The notes under the pieces: generated by a model
Databases searched by the model: none
What the model saw: the letters and a program-made list of their open reading frames with translations, nothing else
What the model was told of the DNA's origin: nothing
Program-made: the position numbers and the translations under genes
Source: Sphingomonas piscis
GTDB taxonomy: Bacteria; Pseudomonadota; Alphaproteobacteria; Sphingomonadales; Sphingomonadaceae
Direction: 5' to 3'
NCBI RefSeq assembly: GCF_011300455.1
Contig: NZ_CP049869.1
Span: 744,001 to 808,000, forward strand
Length of the DNA: 64,000 nt
Part shown: positions 44,159 to 54,183 of the stretch, in pieces
Layout: the number at the start of each line of letters is the position of its first letter
How positions within the stretch are numbered: position 1 is the stretch's first letter

Positions 44159-46677
44159 ATGTTGACGGCTAAGCGCGCGTCGTTCGTCCTCGCTGCTCTG
44201 CTAGCGAGCGCCTGCACCACCACTGCCCCGGTCGCCCCCGCAGCGCCCATGGCGCCGGAAGCGCCGGCCGCACCGCAGGCGCCTGCCGACGCCCGTGTGC
44301 GCTGGCCCTCGGTCCAGAGCCAGGTGCCGATCGACGCCGCGGTTGAATCGCGCATCACCCGGATCATGAGCCGCATGAGCGTCGACGAGAAAGTCGCGCA
44401 GACGATCCAGCCGGACATCTCGACGGTCACCCCCGCCGACATGCGGAAGTATAAGTTCGGCTCGATCCTGGCCGGCGGCAATTCGGCACCGAACAATCAG
44501 GACATCACCTCGACCGGCGCCGACTGGCTGAAGCTTGCCGACGAATTTTGGGATGCGGCGAACACCGCCCAGTGGTCCGGCGACAAGATCCCGCCGATCT
44601 TCGGCATCGACGCCGTCCACGGCCACGCCAACATCCCGGGTGCCACCATCTTCCCGCAGAATGTCGGCCTAGGCGCAATGCGCGACCCCGACATCATCGA
44701 GAAGATCGGCGAGATCACTGCCAAGGAAATGACCGTCACCGGCATCGAATGGGATTTCTCGCCCACTATCGCGGTTGGCCGCGACGATCGCTGGGGCCGC
44801 TCGTACGAATCCTTCTCCGAAAACCCGGAGGTCGTCCGCGCCTACTCGCCGCGAATGATCCTCGGCCTTCAAGGCCGTCCCGGAACGCCGGACTTCATGG
44901 GCCCGGGCCGCGTCGTCGGAACGGTGAAGCATTTCGTCGGCGACGGCGGCACCGATGGCGGCAAGGACCAGGGCGACAATCTTTCAACCCCCGAGCAGTT
45001 GCGCGATATCCACGGCGCAGGCTACCCACCTGCCATCGAATCCGGCGTGCAAAGCGTCATGGCCAGCTTCTCGCTGGTGCGCGGCGAAAAGGTGCACGGC
45101 AGCAAGGAATTGCTGACCGACATCCTGAAGGGCGACATGAACTTCAACGGATTCGTCGTCGGCGACTGGAACGCGCACGGTCAGGTGCCCGGCTGCACGA
45201 ACACCAATTGCCCGCAATCGATCAACGCCGGTCTCGACATGTATATGGCGCCCGACAGCTGGAAAGGCCTTTACGAAAATACGCTGGCGCAGGTGAATTC
45301 GGGCGTGATCCCGATGTCACGCCTGGATGATGCGGTGCGCCGGATCCTTCGCGTCAAAATCCGCGCCGGCCTGTTCGAGAGGCCGAAGCCCTCGGCTCGT
45401 CCGTTTGGCGGTCAGTTCAACCTGCTCGGTGCGCCCGAGCATCGCGCCGTGGCGCGTGAGGCGGTGCGCAAGTCGCTGGTGCTGTTAAAGAACAGCAATC
45501 AGATCCTGCCGCTGCGGCCGCAGGCGAATGTGCTGGTGGTGGGTGACGGCGCCGACAATATCGCCAAGCAATCGGGCGGCTGGACGCTGACCTGGCAGGG
45601 CACCGGCCTGAAGAACAGCGACTTCCGCAATGCCCAGTCGATTTATTCGGGCATTCGCGAAGCGGTAACCGCCGCCGGTGGCCGTGCGACCCTCAGTGCC
45701 GACGGCAAGTACGGCCGCAAGCCCGATGTCGCGATCGTCGTCTTTGGTGAGGATCCCTATGCCGAGTTCGTGGGCGACCGCCCGCGCTCGGTCGAGTTCA
45801 GCCCGGCCGACAAGAAGGATTTGGCGCTGCTTCAGCGGCTCAAGAAGGCGGGCATTCCTGTTGTCTCCGTCTTCCTCTCGGGCCGCCCCTGTGGGCGAAT
45901 CCAGAGATCAACGCGTCAGATGCCTTCGTTGCGGCGTTCCTGCCAGGCGGCGAAGGCGGGGGCGTGTCGGACGTTTTGTTCCGAAAGGCCGACGGCAGCG
46001 TGAACCACGACTTCACCGGCAAGCTCGCCTTTTCGTGGCCGAAGCGGGTCGACCAGACGCCGCTGAACTTCGGCGATGCCAATTATGATCCGTTGTTCGC
46101 CTACGGTTATGGTCTCAGCTACGGCCAGCCTGGCGAGCTTGCCGCACTGTCCGAGGACCGTCCACCGAACGAGGATCTGCCCGATGGCATTCTGTTCGGC
46201 CGCGGCACCGTGCCGCAGGGCTGGAACTTCGACTTCCTGCCCGGCACCGCCGGCCAGATCCGGAGCATCGACCGCCGCGCGCAGGAAGACGCGCGCAGCA
46301 TCCTCTTCCCGGGGACCGGAACGTCGGCTGTTGCGATCCAGGCGCCCGCCGCGCTGGATTTCAATCGGCAGTTCACCGGCCAGCTTCACCTTGTGATGGA
46401 GTATCGCATCGACCGCCGGCCCACCGGCCCGGTGGTGCTGCGTATGCTGTCCGGCAGCGCGGCCGGTGCGGATGTTCCGGTCACCAACACGTTCCGCTCG
46501 GCGCCGCTCGGCCAATGGCAGACGCTGACTCTGCCGCTTGGCTGCTTCGGCCGCGGGCTCGATGCGACCAAGATCACGGCACCACTGGTGATCGAGACCG
46601 CCGGGCAGCTCGGTCTCTCCGTCTCCGACGTGAAGATCATCAGCGCGAACACGCCTCAGGGTCAGTGCGGCAGCTAA
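44159..46677 (+). pseudogene. GH3 family glucan/xylan exohydrolase lipoprotein, frameshifted
   Basis: A GH3 enzyme of about 838 residues split by one missing base. The first frame starts at the ATG 44159 with a GGAGGGA site, a lipoprotein signal ending LLASAC, and a Pro/Ala linker. It includes the nucleophile region FNGFVVGDWNAHG and runs to VVSVFLSGRP. The rest reads LWANPEINASDAFVAAFLPGGEGGGVSDVLFRKADG in another frame, through to the stop at 46677. The frames meet if a C is restored in the CCCC run at 45886-45889. As read, the protein ends early and lacks the second GH3 subdomain end and the C-terminal carbohydrate-binding-like region. A sequencing error is a realistic alternative. It resembles the exo-1,4-beta-glucosidase branch of GH3. 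Confidence 0.85.
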
Positions 46678-46687
46678 GCCCGCGGGC

Positions 46688-47677
46688 ATGATCCGCGTCG
46701 GCCTCGCAGGCTACGGACTGGGCGGGAGCGCGTTTCACGCCCCGCTCATCCGGGCCTGCGAAGGTCTCGAGCTTAGCGGCATCCTGACTAGCCGCGACGT
46801 GGCTGGTCGCGTCGACAGCCTCGATGCGCTGATCGCCGGCTGTGACCTGATCGTGGTCGCAACGCCCAATGCCACACACTTCCCCTTTGCTAAGGCTGCG
46901 CTCGAGGCCGGCCGGCATGTGGTGATCGAGAAGCCATTCACTGCGACAGTCGAGGAAGCGGACGCTCTGATGGCGCTGGCCGATCGGCAGCAGCGCCTGC
47001 TTACCGTGTTTCATAACCGCCGCTGGGACAGCGACTTCCTGACGCTGCGCGACATGCTCCCCCGCTTGGGTGCGGTGCAATTGTTCGAAGCCAATTGGGA
47101 TCGCTTTCGCGTCGAGATCCGTGACAGTTGGAAAGAAGCGCCGGACGGGAGCACGGGGCTGCTCGCCGACCTTGGTTCGCACATGATCGATCAGGTGCTG
47201 CAGCTGTTCGGACCGCCTGACGCACTGCAGGCGGACATGGCCAAGCAGCGCCCTGGTGTCAGGGTCGACGACTATTTTCAGCTCACCTTGTTCTATGGCG
47301 ACATGCGCGCCGTGCTGAGCGGCTCCACCCTGGTGGCAAGCGCACGTCCGCGCTTTGCGGTGCACGGCATGGGCGGCAGCTTCATCAAGCATGGCCTCGA
47401 CCCGCAGGAAGGGCAGCTTAAGGGCGGGCTGATCCCCGGATCGCCAGATTACGGCCTCGACCCCTCGCCCGGTCGTTTCGTGACGCCGAGCGGCACGACG
47501 GAGCTATTGCCGTCTGGCCGCGGCAACTATCTCGCCTTCTATCAGGGTGTCGCCCAGGCTATCGTGAGCGGCGCTCCGCCGCCTGTCCTGCCTAACGAAG
47601 CGCGGGACGTCATGCGTATCATTGAACTTGCCAAACGCAGTGCCGACATTGGCGAACGCCTGAAACTTCCCATCTGA
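46688..47677 (+). CDS. Gfo/Idh/MocA family oxidoreductase
   Basis: A 329-residue NAD(P)-dependent oxidoreductase. The Rossmann motif is IRVGLAGYGLGGSAFHAPLI, the conserved EKPF follows at GRHVVIEKPFTATVEEAD, and the C-terminal alpha/beta domain continues DLGSHMIDQVLQLFG. The nearest class is YdgJ/scyllo-inositol-dehydrogenase-like. It probably oxidises or reduces a sugar or aldose in the cytoplasm. The substrate is not known. It lies 10 bases after the frameshifted GH3 and is likely in the same transcript. Confidence 0.88.
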   Translation: MIRVGLAGYGLGGSAFHAPLIRACEGLELSGILTSRDVAGRVDSLDALIAGCDLIVVATPNATHFPFAKAALEAGRHVVIEKPFTATVEEADALMALADRQQRLLTVFHNRRWDSDFLTLRDMLPRLGAVQLFEANWDRFRVEIRDSWKEAPDGSTGLLADLGSHMIDQVLQLFGPPDALQADMAKQRPGVRVDDYFQLTLFYGDMRAVLSGSTLVASARPRFAVHGMGGSFIKHGLDPQEGQLKGGLIPGSPDYGLDPSPGRFVTPSGTTELLPSGRGNYLAFYQGVAQAIVSGAPPPVLPNEARDVMRIIELAKRSADIGERLKLPI

Positions 47678-47710
47678 TACCGTGCTGGACTAGCGCCCGC
47701 CGACTGAAAA

Positions 47711-47724
47711 TGTTAGCGCTACCA
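47711..47724. promoter_or_regulatory. operator palindrome C of the xylose regulon (before KGSADH)
   Basis: TGTTAGCGCTACCA equals the operator core with one arm base changed. It is 132 bases upstream of the aldehyde dehydrogenase start. It presumably controls the four oxidative-pathway genes that follow. Confidence 0.78.
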
Positions 47725-47856
47725 GTCTAGCCCGAGTCACGGCACTTCCTGGTTGCAAAATCCGGTTGGAACGCCAAGGCACGGTGGACCGCTCAAGCTC
47801 GACGGAGCGGCCGCCGTGAGCAGGCGCGGGCGAGCAGTAAAACGGAGAGTGCTGAC

Positions 47857-49434
47857 GTGATTGAAGGCAAGATGTTCATCGGCGCCCGTGCGGTGCAGGG
47901 TACCCAGGGCGAGATTCGCGGGATCAGCGCGGCCACGGGCGAGAAGCTCGACCCGGCATTCGGTGGCGCCACCAAGGACGACCTCGACGATTCCTGCCGC
48001 TTGGCCGACGAAGCCTTCGACACTTATCGCAACACCGATCCGGAAACCCGCGCCGCTTTCCTGGAGGCGATCGCCCAGAACATTCTCGACCTTGGCGACG
48101 AGCTGGTTGAGCGCTGCATGACCGAGAGCGGACTGCCTCGTCCCCGTATCGAGGGCGAGCGCGGCCGCACGGTCGGTCAGCTTCGCCTATTCGCGCAGGT
48201 GGTGCGTGCCGGCCGCTATCTCGACGTCCGCATCGATCCGGCTATGCCGGACCGCCAGCCGCTTCCACGCCCTGATCTTCGGTCGCGCATGATCCCGGTC
48301 GGGCCGGTCGCAGTTTTCGGCGCGTCCAACTTCCCGCTCGCTTTCTCGGTCGCCGGTGGCGACACCGCTTCCGCGCTCGCGGCCGGCTGCCCGGTCGTCG
48401 CCAAAGCCCACTCGGCGCACCCCGGCACCTCTGAACTGGTCGGCTCCGCCATCCAGAAAGCAGTTGCCTCCAGCGGCCTCCCCGAAGGTGTCTTCTCGCT
48501 GCTATTCGATAGCGGCCGCGAAATCGGCCAGGGCTTGGTCGCCGACCACCGCATCAAGGCCGTCGGCTTCACCGGTTCGCGCGGCGGCGGAACCGCGCTG
48601 ATGAAGATAGCGGCCGAGCGCAAAGAGCCGATCCCGGTCTATGCCGAGATGAGCTCGATCAATCCAGTGATCCTGTTCGAAGGTGCGCTTAAGGAGCGCG
48701 CCGAAGCGATCGGCAAGGCGTTCGTCGGCTCGCTGACGCTCGGCGCCGGTCAGTTCTGCACCAATCCTGGCCTAATCCTCGCCGAAGAGGGCGAAGGCCT
48801 GAATACATTTCTCAGCGCGGCAGCTGAGACCCTGAAGGAAGCGGCGGCATCGACCATGCTGACGCCGGGCATTCACCAGTCCTACTGCCAAGGCGTCGAG
48901 GCGCTCGCCGGCCACAACCAGGTGGAAACGGTCGCGCGGGGCAAGGCGGGTGAGAACTTCCAGGGTCAGGCCGCGCTGTTTGCGACCTCCTCCGAAGCGT
49001 TCCTTGCCGATCCCCACCTCCAGGAAGAAGTATTCGGTTCCAGCTCGCTGGTGGTCCGTTGCCCCGATCGCGATGCCGTGCGCGACGTCGTCGAGGCGCT
49101 CGAAGGCCAGCTGACGGCAGCGATTCACATTGCCGAGTCCGATTATCCGCAAGCCAAGGAGCTGCTGCCACTTCTCGAGAAGAAGGTTGGCCGCATCCTC
49201 GTCAACGGTTTCGGCACGGGAGTTGAGGTCGCGCATGCAATGGTTCACGGCGGCCCGTACCCGTCCACGGCCGATGGGCGCTCGACGTCGGTTGGCACGA
49301 TGGCCATTGATCGCTTCCTGCGCCCGGTCAGCTACCAAGACTTGCCGGACGCGCTGCTTCCTGACGACGTCAAGGACAGCAATCCGCATAAGCTCGAGCG
49401 TTTGATGGACGGCAAGGCCGTTCTCGCCGACTAA
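47857..49434 (+). CDS. alpha-ketoglutarate semialdehyde dehydrogenase (Weimberg pathway)
   Basis: A 525-residue NAD(P)-dependent aldehyde dehydrogenase of the KGSADH type. Active-site Cys is in [10 protein letters not shown] (near 301) and Glu in [12 protein letters not shown]. It oxidises 2,5-dioxopentanoate to 2-oxoglutarate, the last Weimberg step. The C terminus reads [29 protein letters not shown], typical of the subfamily. The GTG at 47857 has a GGAGAG site somewhat far upstream. An ATG at 47872 with GAAGG before it is an alternative. It is followed closely by the 2-keto-3-deoxyxylonate dehydratase gene. Confidence 0.93.
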   Translation: MIEGKMFIGARAVQGTQGEIRGISAATGEKLDPAFGGATKDDLDDSCRLADEAFDTYRNTDPETRAAFLEAIAQNILDLGDELVERCMTESGLPRPRIEGERGRTVGQLRLFAQVVRAGRYLDVRIDPAMPDRQPLPRPDLRSRMIPVGPVAVFGASNFPLAFSVAGGDTASALAAGCPVVAKAHSAHPGTSELVGSAIQKAVASSGLPEGVFSLLFDSGREIGQGLVADHRIKAVGFTGSRGGGTALMKIAAERKEPIPVYAEMSSINPVILFEGALKERAEAIGKAFVGSLTLGAGQFCTNPGLILAEEGEGLNTFLSAAAETLKEAAASTMLTPGIHQSYCQGVEALAGHNQVETVARGKAGENFQGQAALFATSSEAFLADPHLQEEVFGSSSLVVRCPDRDAVRDVVEALEGQLTAAIHIAESDYPQAKELLPLLEKKVGRILVNGFGTGVEVAHAMVHGGPYPSTADGRSTSVGTMAIDRFLRPVSYQDLPDALLPDDVKDSNPHKLERLMDGKAVLAD

Positions 49435-49450
49435 GACTTAAACAAACGGG

Positions 49451-50602
49451 GTGAAGGGCTTGGAGCAGGCTTTCTCGGCGGCGATGCTGCCTGACGATCT
49501 CGACGGCGCGGTTCTTGCAGGCCGACTTCGGCTGGATGCGGGACCGACGCCGGTCATCATCCGGGGCGGCGAGGTGTTCGACGTCTCCCGCACCGCGCCG
49601 ACGGTCGCCGACCTCCTCGACCGCGATGATGCGGCGAGTGTCACCGGCGAACGAATTTGTTCGACCGAGGAGCTCATTGCCAAGGTCGCGTCGTCGGCGC
49701 CTGGTTCCTACCTGCTGTCGCCAGTCGACCTTCAAGTCGTGAAGGCGGCCGGCGTCACATTCGCGGTGTCTGCCGTGGAACGGGTGATCGAGGAACGGGC
49801 GCGCGGCGACAGCGACAAGGCGGCGCAGATCCGCACCTCGTTGGAAAGCACGATCGGCAAGGGAATCCGCGCGGTGGTTCCCGGAAGCGAGGAGGCTGCA
49901 AAGCTCAAGGACGCTTTGCTCGAAGCGGGCATGTGGTCCCAGTATCTTGAGGTCGCGATCGGCCCGGATGCCGAGATCTTTACCAAGTCGGCCGTGCTTT
50001 CCACCGTCGGCTGGGGCGCGGAGATCGGCGTGCGTTCGGACTCCACCTGGAACAATCCGGAACCCGAGGTCGTGCTGATCGTCAACAGCCATGGCAAGGC
50101 TATGGGCGCGACGCTCGGCAACGACGTTAACCTGCGCGACTTTGAGGGCCGAAGCGCGCTGCTGCTGTCCAAGGCCAAGGACAATAATGCGTCCTGCGCC
50201 ATCGGTCCCTTCATTCGCTTGTTCGACGAGCAGTTCACGATGGACGACGTTCGCAATGCGGTCGTCGAGCTCGATATTGACGGTCCGGAAGGCTACCGCC
50301 TTGAAGGCACCAATCGGATGACGGAGATCAGCCGCGATCCCGAGGAACTGGTCCGACAGGCGCTCAGCGAACATCATTTCCCGGATGGCTTTACCCTGTT
50401 CCTGGGCACCCTGTTCGCGCCGGTGCAGGACCGGGACGAGGCGGGCCGCGGCTTTACCCACAAGATCGGCGACGTGGTGAAGATCTCCGCGCCGAAGATC
50501 GGCACGTTGCAGAACCGGGTCACAACCTCGCGCGATGCGCCGGCCTGGCACTTCGGCGTGCGTGACCTGATGCGAAATCTCGCAGGCCGCGGCCTGCTTT
50601 AA
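49451..50602 (+). CDS. 2-keto-3-deoxy-D-xylonate dehydratase (FAH-fold, XylX-type)
   Basis: A 383-residue fumarylacetoacetate-hydrolase-fold protein. Metal ligands are likely in WGAEIGVRSDSTWNNPEPEVVLIVNSHGKAMG (Glu, Glu) and GNDVNLRDFEG (Asp). The first 140 residues form the variable N domain. It matches the Caulobacter XylX type, which dehydrates 2-keto-3-deoxy-D-xylonate to 2,5-dioxopentanoate. Adjacent KGSADH, xylose dehydrogenase and lactonase genes support this. The start is a GTG at 49451, only 16 bases after the previous stop. A start slightly downstream cannot be excluded. Use on L-arabinonate products is also possible. Confidence 0.88.
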   Translation: MKGLEQAFSAAMLPDDLDGAVLAGRLRLDAGPTPVIIRGGEVFDVSRTAPTVADLLDRDDAASVTGERICSTEELIAKVASSAPGSYLLSPVDLQVVKAAGVTFAVSAVERVIEERARGDSDKAAQIRTSLESTIGKGIRAVVPGSEEAAKLKDALLEAGMWSQYLEVAIGPDAEIFTKSAVLSTVGWGAEIGVRSDSTWNNPEPEVVLIVNSHGKAMGATLGNDVNLRDFEGRSALLLSKAKDNNASCAIGPFIRLFDEQFTMDDVRNAVVELDIDGPEGYRLEGTNRMTEISRDPEELVRQALSEHHFPDGFTLFLGTLFAPVQDRDEAGRGFTHKIGDVVKISAPKIGTLQNRVTTSRDAPAWHFGVRDLMRNLAGRGLL

Positions 50603-50660
50603 ACAACAACGCCCTCGCTCGAAGGGTCGGCAACAGTTCAGTTCGGATAGGATGTTTTAA

Positions 50661-51404
50661 GTGACGCAAGCCAGTGATCAGCGTGCCATCTACCCCAGCC
50701 TGAAGGGCAAGCGCGTCCTTATCACCGGCGGTGGATCAGGCATCGGTGAAGGCATCGTCGAAGGCTTTGCGCATCAGGGGAGCGAGGTCACGTTTTTCGA
50801 CATTTCGGCCAACTCGCAGGCGGTTGCGGAACGCACCGGCGCCAAGTTCGTCGACATCAACCTGACCAACATCGGCGCCGTCAAGCAGGCAGTGTTGGAC
50901 AACGGGCCGTTCGACGTGCTGGTCAACAATGCCGCCAACGACGACCGCCACGACATCGAGGCCGTCACCGAGGAATATTGGGACGACCGGATGGACGTGA
51001 ACCTCAAACACCTCTTCTTCTGCACGCAGGCTGCGGTGAAGGGGATGAAGGAACGCGGGGGCGGATCGATCATCAACCTGGGCTCGATCAGCTGGCACCT
51101 CGCACTGCCTGATCTGGCGCTCTATCAGACCGCGAAGGCCGCGATCGAGGGACTGACCCGCAGCCTTGCCCGCGATCTCGGGCGCGACAAGATCCGCGTG
51201 AACTGCGTTGTGCCCGGCAACGTCCGTACCGAACGCCAGCTTCAATGGTACACGCCGGAGGGCGAGCAGGAGATCGTCGACGCGCAGTGCATGTCGGGGC
51301 GCCTGATGCCCGAGGACGTCGCGGCCTTGGTGATGTTCCTGGCGGCTGACGACAGCAAGTTGATGACTGGACACGAATATTTCGTGGATGCAGGCTGGCG
51401 CTGA
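50661..51404 (+). CDS. D-xylose 1-dehydrogenase (SDR family)
   Basis: A 247-residue short-chain dehydrogenase. It begins near AIYPSLKGKRVLITGGGSGIGEGI (NAD-binding Gly motif) and has VNNAANDDRH, catalytic Ser in SISWHLALPDLALYQTAK with Tyr and Lys, and ends DAGWR. This closely follows the Caulobacter D-xylose 1-dehydrogenase. It oxidises D-xylose to xylono-lactone. It starts with a GTG 58 bases after the dehydratase gene, with an AGGA site. The stop overlaps the next gene by TGATG, so lactonase is translated in step. Confidence 0.92.
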   Translation: MTQASDQRAIYPSLKGKRVLITGGGSGIGEGIVEGFAHQGSEVTFFDISANSQAVAERTGAKFVDINLTNIGAVKQAVLDNGPFDVLVNNAANDDRHDIEAVTEEYWDDRMDVNLKHLFFCTQAAVKGMKERGGGSIINLGSISWHLALPDLALYQTAKAAIEGLTRSLARDLGRDKIRVNCVVPGNVRTERQLQWYTPEGEQEIVDAQCMSGRLMPEDVAALVMFLAADDSKLMTGHEYFVDAGWR

Positions 51405-52273
51405 TGAGTGAACCGCATAGCGTCTGGGAGCTTGGCGCCGAACTTGGCGAAGGACCCGTTTGGGTCGAGCGGGATCAGGCGCTCTGGTTCGTCGATATCA
51501 AGAAGAAGCATATCCACTGCTTCGATCCGGCGAGCGGTGACAAACAGAGTTGGGATGCTCCCGAGTTCGTCGGCTTCGCCCTACCCGCGCGCAGCGGTGG
51601 GTTCATCGCCGGGCTGCAAAGCGGGCTGGCTCGTTTCGATCCGGCGGACGGCAGCTTCTCGCGCATTGCGGCGGTTGAGCCGAATCTGCCCGACAACCGC
51701 CTCAACGATGCGGTAACGGACCCGACCGGCACAATGTGGTTCGGGTCGATGGACAACAGGGAGGTCGCCAAGTCCGGCGCTTTCTACCGTTTCTCCATCG
51801 GCAAGGTCCATGCTGCCGGCGTCGCCGACATCGAAATCACCAACGGGCCTGCCGTCTCCCCTGATGGGCGCACGATCTATCTCGTCGACACGCTAGGCCG
51901 CTCACTCACCGCCGCGGACCTTGGCCCCGATGGTCGGATCGGGCCGCGCCGGCCCTTTCTCCAGTTGACCGAGGCTGACGGCTATCCCGACGGCCCGACG
52001 ATCGACAGCGAAGGCTGCGTTTGGGTGTCGATATATGCTGGCTGGGAAACGCGCCGCTATTCCCCGGCAGGCGAGCTTCTCCAGCGGGTTCGATTTCCAG
52101 TGCCCAACGTCACCAAGATTGCGTTCGGCGGTCCCGACCTCACCACCGCCTATGCGACAACCGCGCGGCAGGGAATGTCGGCGGAGGAGCTGGACCGCGC
52201 ACCGCAGTCCGGCGACCTATTCAGCTTCCAAGTCGATGTGCCGGGGGTATCATGCGCGTACGTAGCCGACTGA
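51404..52273 (+). CDS. xylono-1,4-lactonase-type SMP-30 protein
   Basis: A 289-residue SMP-30/gluconolactonase-family protein without a signal peptide, so cytoplasmic. Metal ligands are likely at LGEGPVW (Glu), the ITNGPAVSPDG Asn and the DGYPDGPTIDSEG Asp. With xylose dehydrogenase just upstream it corresponds to XylC of Caulobacter, hydrolysing xylonolactone to xylonate. It overlaps the dehydrogenase stop by one base and the esterase start by 22 bases. The next step, xylonate dehydratase, is not encoded in the window. Confidence 0.9.
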   Translation: MSEPHSVWELGAELGEGPVWVERDQALWFVDIKKKHIHCFDPASGDKQSWDAPEFVGFALPARSGGFIAGLQSGLARFDPADGSFSRIAAVEPNLPDNRLNDAVTDPTGTMWFGSMDNREVAKSGAFYRFSIGKVHAAGVADIEITNGPAVSPDGRTIYLVDTLGRSLTAADLGPDGRIGPRRPFLQLTEADGYPDGPTIDSEGCVWVSIYAGWETRRYSPAGELLQRVRFPVPNVTKIAFGGPDLTTAYATTARQGMSAEELDRAPQSGDLFSFQVDVPGVSCAYVAD

Positions 52274-54183
52274 CCACATTCGCCGCTCTTCTGGGCGGCA
52301 TCACCACGCCCGCGTTTCCGGCCCCCACACTTCACCCGCTGATCAGCGACCATGCCGTACTCCAGCGCGGCACGCCGCTTCGGATCTACGGGACCGCGAC
52401 TCCGGGCGAGCGGCTCACAGTGGCACTTGGCGACGGAAGCCGCAGCATCCGCGCGGACAAACAGGGTCGCTGGCTTGCCGAACTGCCGGCAATGCAGGCG
52501 GGCGGACCCTATTCGCTCCAGGTCACCGGTGCCAATGGCGCTACCGCTTCGGCCCAAGACGTGATGATCGGCGATGTCTGGCTCTGTTCGGGCCAGTCGA
52601 ACATGGAATTCGGCCTTGCACAGTCGCTCGGCTCGTTCGGTGCGATCATGACCTCGGCCGACGAGCAGCTGCGCATCACCACCATTGCCAAGAAGACGTC
52701 GATCAACCCGGAAACCTCTTTCGGCGAAGCGCCGAAGTGGGACCTTGCCGGCCCGAAGACGGTCCCCGATTTTTCCGCCGCCTGTTACTTCATGGGGCGC
52801 GATCTTCGCGGGTCGCAGAAGGTGCCGATCGGCCTTATCGATTCCACCTGGGGCGGTACGCCGATCCGTGCGTGGATGAACGAAGCCGCGGTGGAATCGG
52901 TCGACGGTAAGGCAGCCACCGGTCTGATCTCCACCTTCCGGCGAGACCCGGCAGCAGCGCAGCGGCAGCTCGGCCAGGACTTCGGCACCTGGTGGCGAGC
53001 GCAAAGCGGGGACAGCGCCGGCCGGGAGCCGTGGCTCAAAGGTAGTGCACTAAACTGGGCGGCAATTCCCAACGTCGGCTTCTTCAGCACATGGGGCGCC
53101 GACTGGAGCGGCTTCACAGGCGCAATCTGGCTGCGTCGTACGGTCAGCCTCACCGCCGCGCAGGCGGCTGCAGGCGGCACCCTTTCCTTGGGCGTCGTTG
53201 ACGATATGGATCAGACCTTCGTCAACGGTGTCGGCGTCGGCAACACCAACGATTGGGGCGCCGAGCGGACCTACAAGATCGCGCCCGGCATCCTGAAGGC
53301 CGGCGAGAATGAGATCATCGTCTTCGCCCGCAACAGCTGGGGTCCGGGCGGTCTGGCCGGCCCCGCGGAGAAGCTGAAGCTGACCTTCGCCGATGGCAGC
53401 ACGCAGCCGCTCGGCGACGGGTGGCAATTCGCCAAGGTGGACCCGAAGATCGGCGCGCCTCCCTCCGCTCCCTGGTCGGGTCCTAACGGTGCCGCGACGC
53501 TCTACAACGCGATGATCGCGCCGCTTGGGCCGATGGCACTCAAGGGCGCCGCCTGGTACCAGGGCGAAACCGACGTCGACACACCCAGTTACGACCGGCG
53601 CCTCGCTGCCCTGTTCGGCACGTGGCGCAAGCAGTTCCGTGACCCTAACCTCCCCGCGATCGTCGTCGGGCTCGCCGGATATGGTCCCATGCGATCGACG
53701 CCGTTCGACAGCGGCTGGGCACGGCTTGCGAGCGAGCAGCGCGCCTTCGCGCAGACCGACGCTCATGCCGCCTTTGTCCCCGCGATCGACCTTGGCGAAC
53801 CGGACGATATCCATCCGACCAACAAGCTGGAGCTTGGTCGCAGGCTGGCGCTGGCGGCGCGTACAATTGCCTATGCGGATACCGGGGGGAAGCTGTCGCC
53901 TCTTCCGCTTCGTGCCACGCGCACCGGTGACGCGGTGACCATCACCTTCAGCAAGCCGCTTCAGGCGTTGAGCGGCAAGTCGGCAATCGGCTTCGAACTG
54001 TGCGGCGAGACGCAGGCAAGCTGCCGCTTCGCCGATGCCCGCGTCAGCGGATCGACCGTCACGATCCCGGGAGACGGCCAGCCCGCAACACGCGTGCGCT
54101 TCGCCTGGAACGACTATCCGGTCATCAATCTATACGACACGGATCTGCTGCCCGCCTCGTCGTTCGAACTGCCGATCAACTAG
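52252..54183 (+). CDS. sialate O-acetylesterase-type (SASA) carbohydrate esterase, secreted
   Basis: A 643-residue SGNH esterase of the sialate O-acetylesterase family. The signal peptide is MRVRSRLTTFAALLGGITTPAFPAP. Blocks are VWLCSGQSNMEFGL (nucleophile Ser), WYQGETDVD and DDIHPTNKLELGRR (catalytic Asp/His). The gene sits in a xylan locus, so removal of acetyl groups from xylan or xylo-oligosaccharides is more likely than from sialic acid. The start at 52252 overlaps the lactonase gene and has GGGGG 4 bases upstream. It ends 8 bases inside the convergent MHS transporter gene. Confidence 0.88.
   Translation: MRVRSRLTTFAALLGGITTPAFPAPTLHPLISDHAVLQRGTPLRIYGTATPGERLTVALGDGSRSIRADKQGRWLAELPAMQAGGPYSLQVTGANGATASAQDVMIGDVWLCSGQSNMEFGLAQSLGSFGAIMTSADEQLRITTIAKKTSINPETSFGEAPKWDLAGPKTVPDFSAACYFMGRDLRGSQKVPIGLIDSTWGGTPIRAWMNEAAVESVDGKAATGLISTFRRDPAAAQRQLGQDFGTWWRAQSGDSAGREPWLKGSALNWAAIPNVGFFSTWGADWSGFTGAIWLRRTVSLTAAQAAAGGTLSLGVVDDMDQTFVNGVGVGNTNDWGAERTYKIAPGILKAGENEIIVFARNSWGPGGLAGPAEKLKLTFADGSTQPLGDGWQFAKVDPKIGAPPSAPWSGPNGAATLYNAMIAPLGPMALKGAAWYQGETDVDTPSYDRRLAALFGTWRKQFRDPNLPAIVVGLAGYGPMRSTPFDSGWARLASEQRAFAQTDAHAAFVPAIDLGEPDDIHPTNKLELGRRLALAARTIAYADTGGKLSPLPLRATRTGDAVTITFSKPLQALSGKSAIGFELCGETQASCRFADARVSGSTVTIPGDGQPATRVRFAWNDYPVINLYDTDLLPASSFELPIN

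Noticed and set aside
49451..52273. an L-arabinose rather than D-xylose oxidative pathway
   Set aside because: The dehydrogenase closely follows the Caulobacter D-xylose enzyme, and xylA/xylB and XylR-type operators are nearby. Arabinose use by the FAH-fold enzyme stays possible.
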